From Adineta vaga (Eukaryota > Rotifera), in assembly GCA_021613535.1 (NCBI GenBank), contig CP075496.1, positions 7,316,001 to 7,380,000 of the forward strand: a DNA stretch of 64,000 bases, written 5' to 3'. This document shows positions 14,001-24,726 of the stretch, in pieces. Below the pieces are notes generated by a model. The model made no database searches and was not told the DNA's origin. It saw only the letters and a program-made list of their open reading frames with translations. A program made the position numbers and the translations under genes. How positions within the stretch are numbered: position 1 is the first letter of the stretch; each line of letters begins with the position of its first letter.

Positions 14001-16400
14001 ATGAATAGTCTTTGTTAAGTTATAATTACTTTGAACAATTCATTTAATATCAATGGATATCGAACAATACGTTGAATAGGACGTAAGAGAAGAGCAGGTA
14101 TATCGAAAACATTAGGTTTCAAGAGACGAAGTTTACAAAGACCATCTTGAAGATATTGTTGAAGTTTTTCATCATTCGCATGCTAAAAATAAACACATCA
14201 GAATAGTTTTCATTCGAAATTTACAAAATGAATATGCAATTTACCTTACGTAAATAAGCATGTACCCATTCATGATTTCGACAATATTCTGCATAAACAT
14301 GTTTTAATTGATCGATTAAGCCGTTAAAAACTTGACCAATACAACAATGTGCATCATCACCTTGTTGATTTTTTGTATATTCATACTCAAGGAGATTAAG
14401 AAGTTGACGTGTAATGTCATGAATATCACGGATATTTCCAAACAGAAGAGTTTTATTCACACTATCAGGCTAAAGATTGAAATAAGAGAAGAAGAAGAAG
14501 AAGAATTCTTTATAAAGCAAAGAAAAAGATGCTTTACACATAGAATGGAATTTGGATTAAGAAAAGTTTCAATTAATAAATCAAGATCACGAAAATAATC
14601 TCGTTCAGTGGATAATAATTCACTGATAGCATGTTGACGACGACTATGAATAATACTGAAAAGAATAATAGATTGAAAACATATCACAGAGAATTTTTGT
14701 TCAATTTACTTTGTATCAGTTTTATCAACTTGATCATCGATCAATAATTGATCTAAACAAAAGGAAGATTCTGTTAGTTCTGATGAAAGAGAATGATTTA
14801 GTCGATTACCATGTAAATTTTGTAATTCTAAATCAAAAAAATCTGTTCTTGTAGATGAAGTTTCAATATCACAGCTATCATGTGTTGATATCGTTTCCAC
14901 TTGATTAAAGGTTTTATCAAACGGATTATTTATTCCACGATAGAAACTCTATAATAAACATAAGTTTAATGTAAATGTACTATAAAAGAAAGATTATGTA
15001 AGTTTTATTCACTTGCCTGCTGTTGTTCAGTTTTGATTTGTATTGGAGGCCTTGGTGCTGGTCGTGTTGGACCTTTCCATTGTGGAATTGAAGAAGAGAA
15101 TGTTGGCACAAACTGTGGTGGCGGAGGAGGTGGTGGCAGCTGTGGTCGAAGAGAAAGACGAGGTTTGACAGGTGGTGGTTCATCAAATGATGAAAGGGAA
15201 GATGTTGATGATGGTGTATGACAAACATTATGAAATGTTTTAGCTGCTGAAAAAATATATTGATTACTTGTTGAAAAACTATGTAAAGGTACAGATGTAT
15301 AAAATGATTGAACATCGAGAATATTATTATTATTATTTGAATTAATATGATTTGATATTATAGGACAAGGATATTGTTGAGAATAATCAATTTGTGACGA
15401 AGCATAAATAGTGGATGCTGGTGGTGGAGATGCAAAATGAGCTAAAATAAAGGAAAATTCAATGAAAAACAGATACGAAAATGTGACACATACATGGATG
15501 CCAAATAGAGGAATAGAAAGGAAATGTTGCCTGATGATAATATCGACAACAATAACAACAATCGACAAAAGTGTTCATTTTGTCGAAAAACAAAGGATTT
15601 CTTTTTATTTCGATCTCGATTTGCGTCGATGTATGTCTTAGAACTGAACAATATTACTATGTATTTTACTGGTAGGTAAATGCGAAGAAGAAAAAAAAAT
15701 GAGAGAATAAGAGAAAAAAGAGGAACCGTCCAGGAAGAAGGGAAGGCAAGCACGTTCGAATAGACCCAATGTAATCAACGGTAGGGTCAATACAAAAGAG
15801 AAAAGAAAAAAAAACGAAAGAATCCTCTGTACACATATAACCAACATATCATTCTTCAGTTTTTTTTTGTTTCTGTTCATTTTTCCTTTCTTTTATCGCA
15901 CTACAATAATCATGTTCATATTAATAGTTACAATTATTGCTAGAGACAAATTCAGACTAGCAAATTTTTGGAATAAGATGACGCAAGTTGAAGGCGTTCT
16001 TTTTTTTGAAAAATTTTGTTTATACAGTTCGATTATGTAATAGACATATTAAGGCAAATAATACTGTACATTTATCACCTACTTGTATATACTTTAAGTT
16101 AGAGACTTTCATTACGTATGATAGGAATGGAAGAAAAGAAAAGAAAAGAAAAGAACTGATTTGAACGTCCCACTCACATTTATATTTCTTTGGAAGACAA
16201 TCTCGAAAACATTTTAAACATGATAACGATAATTTTGTTTGATGACAACAGAAATTTTTGGTCAAATGTTTTTTTATTCGACGAATATAAGTTGAAGAAG
16301 TAGATAATGAATGTTGATTAGTTGAAGTTGAATGAATATTCGAAGGATAATATGATGTCGAATGAAGACTTAATTGTGAACAGTTGATATCCAAATTCAT
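11085..16400 (-). CDS. DNMBP: DNMBP/Tuba-like Cdc42 GEF: proline-rich, DH, BAR, SH3, SH3
   Basis: Tuba-type proteins activate Cdc42 through a DH domain and link dynamin and actin regulators through SH3 domains. Read on the minus strand, the model starts with MNLDINCSQLSLH (16400) and a Cys-rich exon whose donor lies near 16180. It then has a proline-rich exon (15000-15440, PPPVKPRLSLRPQ and a poly-Pro run), a DH domain with AISELLSTERDYFRDLDLLI (about 14540-14650) and further helices to about 13900, a BAR-type coiled region (12020-13616, including DKFLRLFVRNAYNCMEALK), an SH3 with DLVAVINQNE and GLLPRSILIPL (11640-11950), a Ser/Thr linker and a final SH3 (YVAMYDFEC to DWWYAEK to GYVPANYI) ending at 11085. 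The domain order matches the C-terminal half of DNMBP. Exon borders inside the DH and BAR parts are approximate. Confidence 0.78.
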
Positions 16401-17155
16401 ATTTGATTGAGTATTTTATTTCGATATATTACTGTTTTATTAAATGATAAATCTTCTTTTTTTTCAAAACTGATTGTTATTCTAATTCAACATTAATTAC
16501 AACTTGTGTTCAGACAAAGTAACGTGGTCAATGTTGGAATACGCGAAAGGTGAACGTATGAATGAGAAGACAGTCAGTCAGACAGACAGAGACAGCAAGA
16601 AAGAAAGAAAGAAAGAAAGTAAAAGAAAGAGAAAGAGAACAAAAAAAATTTAAGTAAAAGACAATGTGTACAATTTCACTAAGCTACTAGCTCATCCAAC
16701 CATCACTATATATGTACATATATACATTGAAATGAATGACCGATGTTCAAATAGGAAAAGAAAGGAAAGAAGAGAGTAACAGAGACAAACTGATTAGCAA
16801 TATGTGATAGTTTGATCTATTGTGTTTTTGTTTGCTTTATAGTGAAGGTCAAACTGGACACAATTTGTCGAATGGCACGTTTGATCTAACGTATTGATTC
16901 GTATGTCTACTAAGATGAATACGAAAGAAATACTGTATTTGTTATCAATGAAACAATTATCGTAATTTTTTTTTTATTAGAACAATATTCATTTGTATAG
17001 ATTTGGAGGGCGATCGTCAATAGACGCATTTGTTGTATAACAAAAACGAAATGTAACTGCTTAAGGCTATCAAATAATCAATAAAAGAAAGAAAGAAAGA
17101 AAGAATGACGAAGTATCGTCTTCTTGAAAAACGAAAGAAGAATAGCTTGAGGTAA
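16401..17155. other. Gap between the two DNMBP-like units, with (GAAA)n repeats
   Basis: No coding exon is convincing here. GAAA-type microsatellites lie at about 16599-16620 and 17088-17105, and GACAGACA/CAGTCAGT motifs near 16570-16590. The gap is either an intron joining the SH3 unit to the DH-BAR unit, or the promoter of the latter. Confidence 0.5.
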
Positions 17156-18340
17156 TTATTCGATAAGAAAAGGAAATTCTTTAAATTTACCTTCTTGTTT
17201 TATCAGATCTTTTGTTCGTAATTTTTCAAATTCTTGAGCAACAAGTTCTTGAATGGAATCAAGTCCATTCTTTTTTGGTTTAATCTCTTGATGCGATTTG
17301 ATATTTGGTACAATTAATAGATCATTTTGTTCATCATCGATTTGTTTATCATCAATTGGTTCGATGAACATTCGTTTAACACGGCCAATTGAATTAAATG
17401 CATTTTTAACAATTAACCATTCACTTTCATTGATATCACCTTCGATAATAGCAAGAATTTCATCTTCAAAACAACCTAATTCATTTGTTCCACTCGGTTT
17501 TATATCACAAATGACTCGAACAAATTTTACAGGATTGATATCGAATGATAACAGATCGTGTTGACTAGATGATACTTGACTTTTTTCTAATCGGAAAAAG
17601 AAGGAATGCATCTATACATAAATTATTCAAATGAAAATCCTACTTGTTTGATTAGAACTACTTGATTTATCTTTTATTAATGTTACAAATGTACTTGGAA
17701 AGATACCAACAGGTCGAAAACTAGTTCCAGGTAAATCAAATTGTAATGAACCACGAAACCAACCATTTGATAAATGTTCATGAACAACTAGAAGATCACC
17801 TACAAAACAAAACAGCAAATTTTGAATATACAATGAGAATAGCTAATTACCTCGACGAAATCGTAAATCTTCATGATGACTTGATTGATAATCTGTATGT
17901 GCAATATACAATGATTGATTATCATCAAGTTTTACTGTTGGAAGTTGGTGAACAAATTTACAAGGTACGAGTCCAGTTTGATTATTTAAACGACCTCGTA
18001 ACCAATTACTATCCACTTGTTCTACAACCTGAAATAATAATATTAGAAAAGAATTATTTGATCATTAATAGAGTCTACAAATGATAAAGCGTTTTGATGA
18101 GCGTCATGCCTGATTAATCATAAATCAAACAATAATCAATAGAAATCAGAAGAAAAAGAATTCTCACGAGTATTTCATGTTTTTGTTTTTACTAATTAGA
18201 ATTCTTGATCAAAATGAGTTCATGCAATTAAATCCAGCTGTTAGATTATATGAAATTACCTCAATAACATCATCTATTTGCAATTCAAGATCACCAATAA
18301 CACCTGTTTGATATGGATATATGACTTTAGCATAGCTCAT
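17156..18340 (-). CDS. Triple-SH3 protein, probable N-terminal part of DNMBP/Tuba
   Basis: The ATG at 18340 opens directly into an SH3 domain (SYAKVIYPYQTGVIGDLEL) that crosses an intron (about 18028-18260) and ends with GLVPCKFVHQL. A second SH3 follows (SLYIAHTDYQ, GDLLVVHEHLSNGWFRG, VGIFPSTFVTL), then a third with VKFVRVICDIKPS and EDEILAIIEGD. A charged tail ends at TAG/TAA near 17156. Human DNMBP begins with four SH3 domains, so this looks like its N-terminal part. A good donor (GAAG|GTAAAT, about 17190) lies shortly before the stop, so the unit could splice to the DH-BAR exons downstream instead of terminating. A splice acceptor 18 nt before the ATG and only 124 bp to the TRAPPC2 stop suggest operon-type expression. 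Confidence 0.72.
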
Positions 18341-18464
18341 GAAGTATTTATTAACAATCTACAAAAAGAAAATCATTACATAAAAATAATATTGCTAATC
18401 ACAGATTTCAAAATCGATTTTTATAATTGTTATGAAACTTTTTCTTTTGTTTCTTTTTTTCGTC

Positions 18465-18899
18465 CTATAAAATCCATTTACGAGCAATTGTTTGAATTTT
18501 TTTATCAAAAGCTCCCGATCGAATAGGTTTATCGGGTACATAAAATGGATTAAGTAAAAGTTTGACGTATGTTTCATAAACTTCTGTAAGAAAATTTTTT
18601 AAACCATCTTCACCCGTACGTGGTAAATGTTCGTAAAGAAATAGAAATCGAAGACCACCAGCTGTGACATATGCTGAAACAATCCATTCATTAAATTTAT
18701 CAACTTGTTTTAAATATGTTGTTGTATTACGCCACATGGCTTCATCGACAAGATCAAGCGCAGCATGTGCAATAAATTGATTTAAATGACGATTATCGGT
18801 TGATGATGTGGTTTGTGCAGTTGATCCACTAAGTTCTACTTCATACACAACTTGATCAGCATGACCAACAATGACAAAATAATAATTCGATGATGTCAT
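18465..18899 (-). CDS. TRAPPC2: TRAPP complex subunit 2 (sedlin)
   Basis: TRAPPC2 is a small core subunit of the TRAPP tethering complexes that act in ER-Golgi traffic. This is an intronless 144-residue frame, close to the family's usual 140. It starts YYFVIVGHADQVVYEVEL and contains the very conserved block RHLNQFIAHAALDLVDE, then DKFNEWIVSAYVTAGGLRF, LLNPFYVPDKPIRS and a final FDKKIQTIARK. All secondary-structure blocks of the longin-like fold are present. It lies 163 bp downstream of COX7C on the same strand. An acceptor (CTCTGTAG) ends about 6 nt before the ATG, with a second CAG directly before it. The call is very secure. Confidence 0.95.
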   Translation of the reverse strand: MTSSNYYFVIVGHADQVVYEVELSGSTAQTTSSTDNRHLNQFIAHAALDLVDEAMWRNTTTYLKQVDKFNEWIVSAYVTAGGLRFLFLYEHLPRTGEDGLKNFLTEVYETYVKLLLNPFYVPDKPIRSGAFDKKIQTIARKWIL

Positions 18900-19062
18900 C
18901 TGAATCTACAGAGAGAACAAAAAAGAAATGGGAAAATACGTTATTTGAAGGAAGGAACTGACAAAAATCATCTTTATTCTAACTATGAAGAACGTGAGGG
19001 TTTTGTTTATAGGATCAAAAAAAAAGAAGAAAATACGAATGGATAATTCAAAAAAATGTCTT

Positions 19063-19364
19063 TTAACCAGCACGTTTTTTGAGTAATTGCCATCGCATAG
19101 CAAAGAATGGAACAGCTACAGCTGATGATATATAGAGAATCAAGGTTGTTGCCAAACCCCATTTGCTATTTGCTACAAGAAAATGTTTATAAATTATTTC
19201 TGTCATTTATAAATTAAAAGTTTCTTACTGTTGAATGGAACATTGGAACCAGGTAAAGCTTCTTGATCCCAGTTGTCTTTCATACGCATGCGGGAACTTA
19301 AACTAAATTGTCGACGACCGACGACTTTTGGTACAAGAGCAAGACTTGGACGAAGTGATGCCAT
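19063..19364 (-). CDS. COX7C: Cytochrome c oxidase subunit 7C, mitochondrial precursor
   Basis: COX7C is a single-pass subunit of respiratory complex IV in the inner mitochondrial membrane. Exon 1 (19364 to about 19230) encodes a basic presequence (MASLRPSLALVPKVVGRRQF) followed by LPGSNVPFN. After a 50-60 bp intron, exon 2 gives NSKWGLATTLILYISSAVAV, the membrane helix, and PFFAMRWQLLKKRAG. The PFF..R.QLLKK ending and the NxPF block are family hallmarks. The precursor is about 80 residues. It sits 132 bp downstream of SMARCE1 on the same strand, and a strong acceptor (CATTTTTTTAG) ends 9 nt before the ATG. Confidence 0.9.
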
Positions 19365-19496
19365 TATTTATATCTAAAAAAATGATTTTTGCACATATAT
19401 TAATTAACATATACTGGCAGCAATTATTATATATGAAAAACAAAACAAATAAAAAAGAAAAGTTTTTAAAACAACACATAAAAACAAAATCATTCT

Positions 19497-21256
19497 CTAT
19501 TGAGATGATGAAGTATAATCATAACTTGAAGAAGGATTATGCATTTGTAATGATGGCGGAACAGATGCAAATCTAGGATCATAAGTTGAATTTTGAGTAT
19601 AACCATATTGTTGAGTTGAATGGGATCCTGAATTCCATGTGGTAGTATTTGTACTATTATTTCCATAATGAACACTATTGCCATACATTTGTGATGAATG
19701 TTGAGATGGACCATGTATTTGTGAAATTGTACCCGTTGGTTGTTGAGATGGATTCATTGGCCATTGTTGCTGATGCTGAGACCATGGTACATTAGATGGA
19801 TATGAATTATAATAGTGAGAATCTAAAAGTAATTATGATTTATCAAGATATGTCGACCGTTATGTTATTCTAAATATTACCATAAGTATTCGATGACCAT
19901 TGTTGTTGTTGTTGCCCTTGAACATTCGCTGAATATGATGCTGGTCGTTGTGTCATTTGTGGTCGATACTGTCCTTGTTGATAATGACCATAACTGGATG
20001 TTGAGACATGATTACTGTTTGTGTGCATCATAGGATAAACTTGTGATACTAACTGTGATGACGAAGTGGATGGAGTATGTTGTAATACAGGTGGTGTTAC
20101 TTGTGTTTGGACTGGTTGTGAAGATGGTATTTTAGATTCATTTATTTGTATCGTTGATGATGGAGTAGCTGTAGATTGAGAAGATGATATCTGAGATGCT
20201 TCACTTTGCAATTCTGGTAATAAAGTTTGTATGGAAGATGAGAGCGATGGTGTTGATTCTGATGTTAATATCTGTTGTGATGGAATTTCATTTATAGATT
20301 CATGTTTAGCTTTCGATGTGACTAACGTATCTGGTTGAGATATTGTCGTTGTGGACGTCGTTGAAAGTTGTGCTTGTGTAGTTGCTGGAATAGTTTGTTG
20401 TTGTTGTTGTATGAGAAGTTGTTTTTCTTTCTGTAATTTTTCCATTGCTTCATGTTTTTGTATAATTTCATTTATTTTCTCTTCACTTAAATCCGTCGCT
20501 GATGCTTGTTTATAATCATCATAGAAGTTCTCATTTTCTTCTAAGAATTTACGTTTTTTCTCTACATGTTTTTGTTCGAGTTCAGTAAAGTCTTTTTCAA
20601 ATGTTTCACAATGTTCCTTAAGTGCATGAGCTTGACGACGTAATGTTGATATACGATCAGCATTGACATTCAATCGCAAATCTGGTATGCATACTTCATT
20701 AAATACTTCTTGTAATAAACGTTGATTACGTTGAAAGCGTGCAGCAGCTATATGTCGCATTGAAAAACATATTTCATCTTCATTATCATCACCTACTGAT
20801 GGCTCTATTGCAAACGATGGATTGTCCGAAGAAATATTGTGACTTGATATACCAGAACGAAGATATGAAGAATTATGTTCGTCATGAATGTGAAGATTTT
20901 TCTCTAGAATAAAGAAGTTTCGTTATCTGACACTCCTAATAAAATATGAAAACGGAAATACCATGAAAACTGCGTGACATCGGCCACATTTTATGCATAT
21001 AACGAGATGCATATGGTATTGAATTGGATTTCTCATTTGAATTCATATTAACAGCAACTGGTTTCATAGGTCCCATTGACATACTTGTTCGCATAGTAGA
21101 AGACATATTCATATTCGAACCTATTGATGAATTTGATGAATGATTAAAAGACATCGAACCATTTCCGATTCGTTTCAAAGATGATGATGGTAATCGTGAA
21201 TTATATGCTGGTTGTCCATGAGATGAAACAAGGAATGATGCAGAATTTCGTGCCAT
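19497..21256 (-). CDS. SMARCE1: SMARCE1/BAF57-like chromatin-remodelling subunit lacking most of the HMG box
   Basis: BAF57 is the HMG-box subunit of animal SWI/SNF (BAF) complexes. The first exon (ATG 21256) is Ser/Asn/Met-rich and ends with PYASRYMHKMWPMSRSFH, matching the first helix of the BAF57 HMG box. After an intron (about 20904-20959) the next exon continues in frame through an acidic stretch (DDNEDEICFS) into MRHIAAARFQRNQRLLQEVF, the diagnostic block after the HMG box, and a coiled coil (VEKKRKFLEENENFYDDYK). Helices 2 and 3 of the HMG box are not encoded. The rest is a Gln/Ser/Thr-rich tail, with a further intron near 19825-19880, ending at TAG 19497. The orthology is clear from the block after the box. 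A splice acceptor lies 18 nt before the ATG. Confidence 0.85.
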
Positions 21257-24200
21257 AAAGAACTTCAAGAATTGCTAAAAGTTATTTGGACAAATACAAT
21301 TCAAATAACACACACACAGCTGTAGACTTCGTCTCGCTAGTATCAATGTGCAAAAAACATCGCTTTTAGCGTTTGTGAAAATCATCCACCACGTACATTC
21401 TTCAACCAATAGTTTCCCAGTACTTTCACAGTACTTTCATAGAGGTCACTTCAATACAGTACATGAGATCGATAAAGACTATATATTCGATCGATTTATT
21501 TTCCAGATATAGGATCATTTTTATACATTTTCTTTGATTCTTTGCTTATTTGTTTCATTTCATAGCATTTCATCTTTGTCTTGTATTAAGAGCACTTTGT
21601 AGAATGTATTTACGAGCAGTAAATCCATGGATCTATTTGCGTACGGAATAGAAAAAAAATTGCGTATTTATTCCATCAGTCTTTTTATTTTTTTTCCACC
21701 GAACTATTTAAAATACTTGATACTGATGGTGTTATAAAGAATAAAAAGAAAAAGAGAATGACGGTGTTAAAATAGACAGATGTTGCTTAGAAAAACTTAA
21801 ACGGATTTTAAACGAAAGAAATGGCATGTCAGCATATATTATATATTGACGAAGTATACAGCTTGTTTTATATGTTTCATACCTAATATTGAGTTGTTGT
21901 TTCCTGTAAGTTTTCGATTAAGTTAATTATTTAGTGTTGTACTAACATGAAGAGCATTACCAACATCACAGGCATTTCTATCACGAAAGATAGCATGTTG
22001 AAATATTAACTACTAACATTTATTTTTTTCCTTTTTATTTCGTCTGAATATAATGATGATCGGCATCTGACTGAACGATGTCATTTGTGCTGCCTATATT
22101 CACTCTCTTTCTCTCTTCTTTTTTTTGTCTGTTATGCTATTGTTGTCACACGACGAATATAGAGTACAAATTCCCTATCAAAATTCTCAGGAGACTCATA
22201 AGCACAGTAAGTCGTAAGCGTCTATTTTCATTTTCATTTCTGTTTCATTCTACTGACGTTGACAAACAGTTCAGAATAAGAAAGAAATATCGAAGATGAA
22301 AAATAATATGAAGATTAATCGCATGATTGACTATACTTATTCCGTTTAGTTATATATGTATGTTTGTCTTTTGTTGACTTGTTACTAACTATAGACATGT
22401 ATGTGAGGTTGAATATGTTTAAAAATGAATAGCAAGCAAGATAGGTTAAGAGCGAGAAAAATGTTGACAGTACGAAAAGCTGAATTGCATGATTATGATT
22501 GATTGATTGATATATCGTATTGTGTGTAGATTAGTAACTGACGGTCGAATTAAATATGACAAAAGCAAGAGATAGAAACCAAAGAAACTAGAAGCAAAAC
22601 ACAGACCTCGATCAAAATATATATCAAATCATTATTTATATAAATATATGTACACACATATATGACTTTATACTCCTACTAATCCATCCTTGCATTCAAC
22701 CATTCATTCATCTAAAATACCATAGAAGCGTATGAAAAGAAATGAGTCTAGATTGTTTTTTTTTCATGCATATACATTCTCGTGATAGTTTGCTTGTACG
22801 ATCAGTCGTCTAATTCTATCCAATAACGATGATATTGTGTTGTTGTTGTTGTTGTTATCATTCGCTAAACATAGTAGTGACTATTATTTTTAACGCATTG
22901 ATAAACGCTAGCTATAGCGCATATTTTTTATCATATAATTAGAACATTAATCGAGATATTATCGGTGTAAAAGTGTTTATACACATAGAAAGAATGTCGA
23001 ATTTCATGTCAACGAGTAGAACTTTGCCCTTTGATCAATTCTCGTTGTTTGATGTATTTATATAGAATACTATCAGTAAAAACACAAAAAAGAACTCGAA
23101 TGTCTCGCTTCCTTATTGATTTGTTTGTTCGATAACAAACAGATGTGACACTCTTGTTTTGATCACAAATTACTACTGTTTATGCTGTTTCTAGTACGAT
23201 TATTTTTTGTAATTATTCATTTGTAATTGTTTATATATATATATACATTTGTATGTTAATTCGAATAATTATTCATGATATACATTATGATTGATTCTGA
23301 ATTATATGCATAGATACATGCACTTGACTTCGCTTGTTGACGACAACGCGTAATGCCTTAATACGCGTTCAACAACCAAACTTATCTTTAAGCGTCGAGA
23401 ACTACTAGCACCACTCGATTGTAGTGAATGACGAGTTTATAGGATAACAGAAACGACCAAAAAGAGGAAAAAAACGAAGAAAAATGAAGAGAAAAACTCA
23501 CAAGAACAAGAAGAAATCAGTTCGCTCGCTTGCTTTGGTTGAGCATTCGGTGACGAGAATGACTTGAGCGATAGAATGAATGAGAAGAGAGAGAGAGAGA
23601 GTAGGCACATGTGGCTTGAAGGTTGTCGTGTTTGGCGAGACGACGAAGATGCTAGATATAGTAGTAACTACAGCAGTAGTAGCAGAGAAAAAAAATGAGA
23701 CTACCGGAAAATAATCATAATGGAGCACACATACACAAAGGTCTCTGCAGTTCTTCTTTATGACGTGCGCCTGATGCACACACACACACACACATAACAT
23801 TGATTGAGATATCTCATTGCTTTTTCTCTCTAAACGACGAGTTCTTTCTCTGTCTCTCTTCGCGTTAGATCGTCGTCACGATGTTCTATGTTTTACATAG
23901 TTTTCTTTGTGTGCTGTTGTTAGCAGTCTTAGCACCGCTCTTAATTAAGACTCACCGAGACGGTAGTAAAATTCTTCATCTTTCTCTTCTCCATTGTTCT
24001 TCTTCGTTTTGCCTTTTTTTTCTAAATTCTATTGTCCGTTACTAACAGTCAGTTGACTTGAACAACAACGATGATCTTCATTATACACATCAATAGATTT
24101 CATGTTCTCTTTTTCATTTATTAATTTCAACCGTCTACCTATATTCAACTATTTTCCTTTCTCAATAGATATATACATATATATATATATATATATTATT

Positions 24201-24726
24201 ACCAACGACAGAATGTTTAAAGCCAACAACCATCTGGTTCTCTATTGTCCCAGTTCAAGTTAATGTTCTATCAAAAAGAGACAATCAGCAAAGCAAGTTA
24301 TCAACACGCCGTGCATTGTTACAAGTAAAATAGTGAAGTGCGCAAAGGCGCACAGTAGGTTTGTATTGTTAATTAGCAAATATCAATATTATTATTCTCG
24401 ATCTTGTTTCTTTCTTCTTCTCCTTCTTCATCAACATCATCGTCGCCGGCTTTTGCTTCTTCGTCTTTTCTTCCTTTCTTTCTCATTTTCGCTTACTTCT
24501 ACACGATTAATATTAGTTGCAAAGAAAATTAATGGGTATCAAAAAAAAGGGACATATCTAGCGAAGAAAAAAAAAATAAAGGAAACAACTTAGAAGAGAA
24601 AGAGAAAGAAAACTAGTCATCCTATTCAATAAATTAATTAATGGAGAAGAAAACCTGATTAAAGATAAATCGAATAAAGAAAACTTATTTATAGGTTAAT
24701 TAAAGGAAGACGACTAATCGACGATA
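21257..24726. promoter_or_regulatory. Large non-coding region between divergent SMARCE1 and Shal
   Basis: No exon is recognisable in about 3.5 kb, unusually long for this gene-dense window. It probably holds the Shal promoter and 5'UTR. Simple repeats include GATT units at 22490-22511, GTT units at about 22840-22857, GA at 23580-23602, CA at 23773-23795 and TA at 24168-24196. A bulged inverted repeat lies at 23334-23375. Short frames here are of low complexity and have no homology I recognise. Confidence 0.5.
23334..23375. repeat. Inverted repeat with ACGCGT core
   Basis: The arms TTGTTGA (23334-23340) and TCAACAA (23369-23375) enclose the arms AACGCGTA (23345-23352) and TACGCGTT (23362-23369). 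The loop is 9 nt, with a short bulge on the left side. Together they make a stem of about 14 bp, notable in otherwise AT-rich DNA. The function is unknown; it lies about 1.35 kb upstream of the Shal start codon. Confidence 0.6.

Noticed and set aside
15033-15221. Gly-rich plus-strand frame (GGGGGGSCGRRERR)
   Set aside because: It is the antisense shadow of the poly-Pro exon of the DNMBP-like gene.
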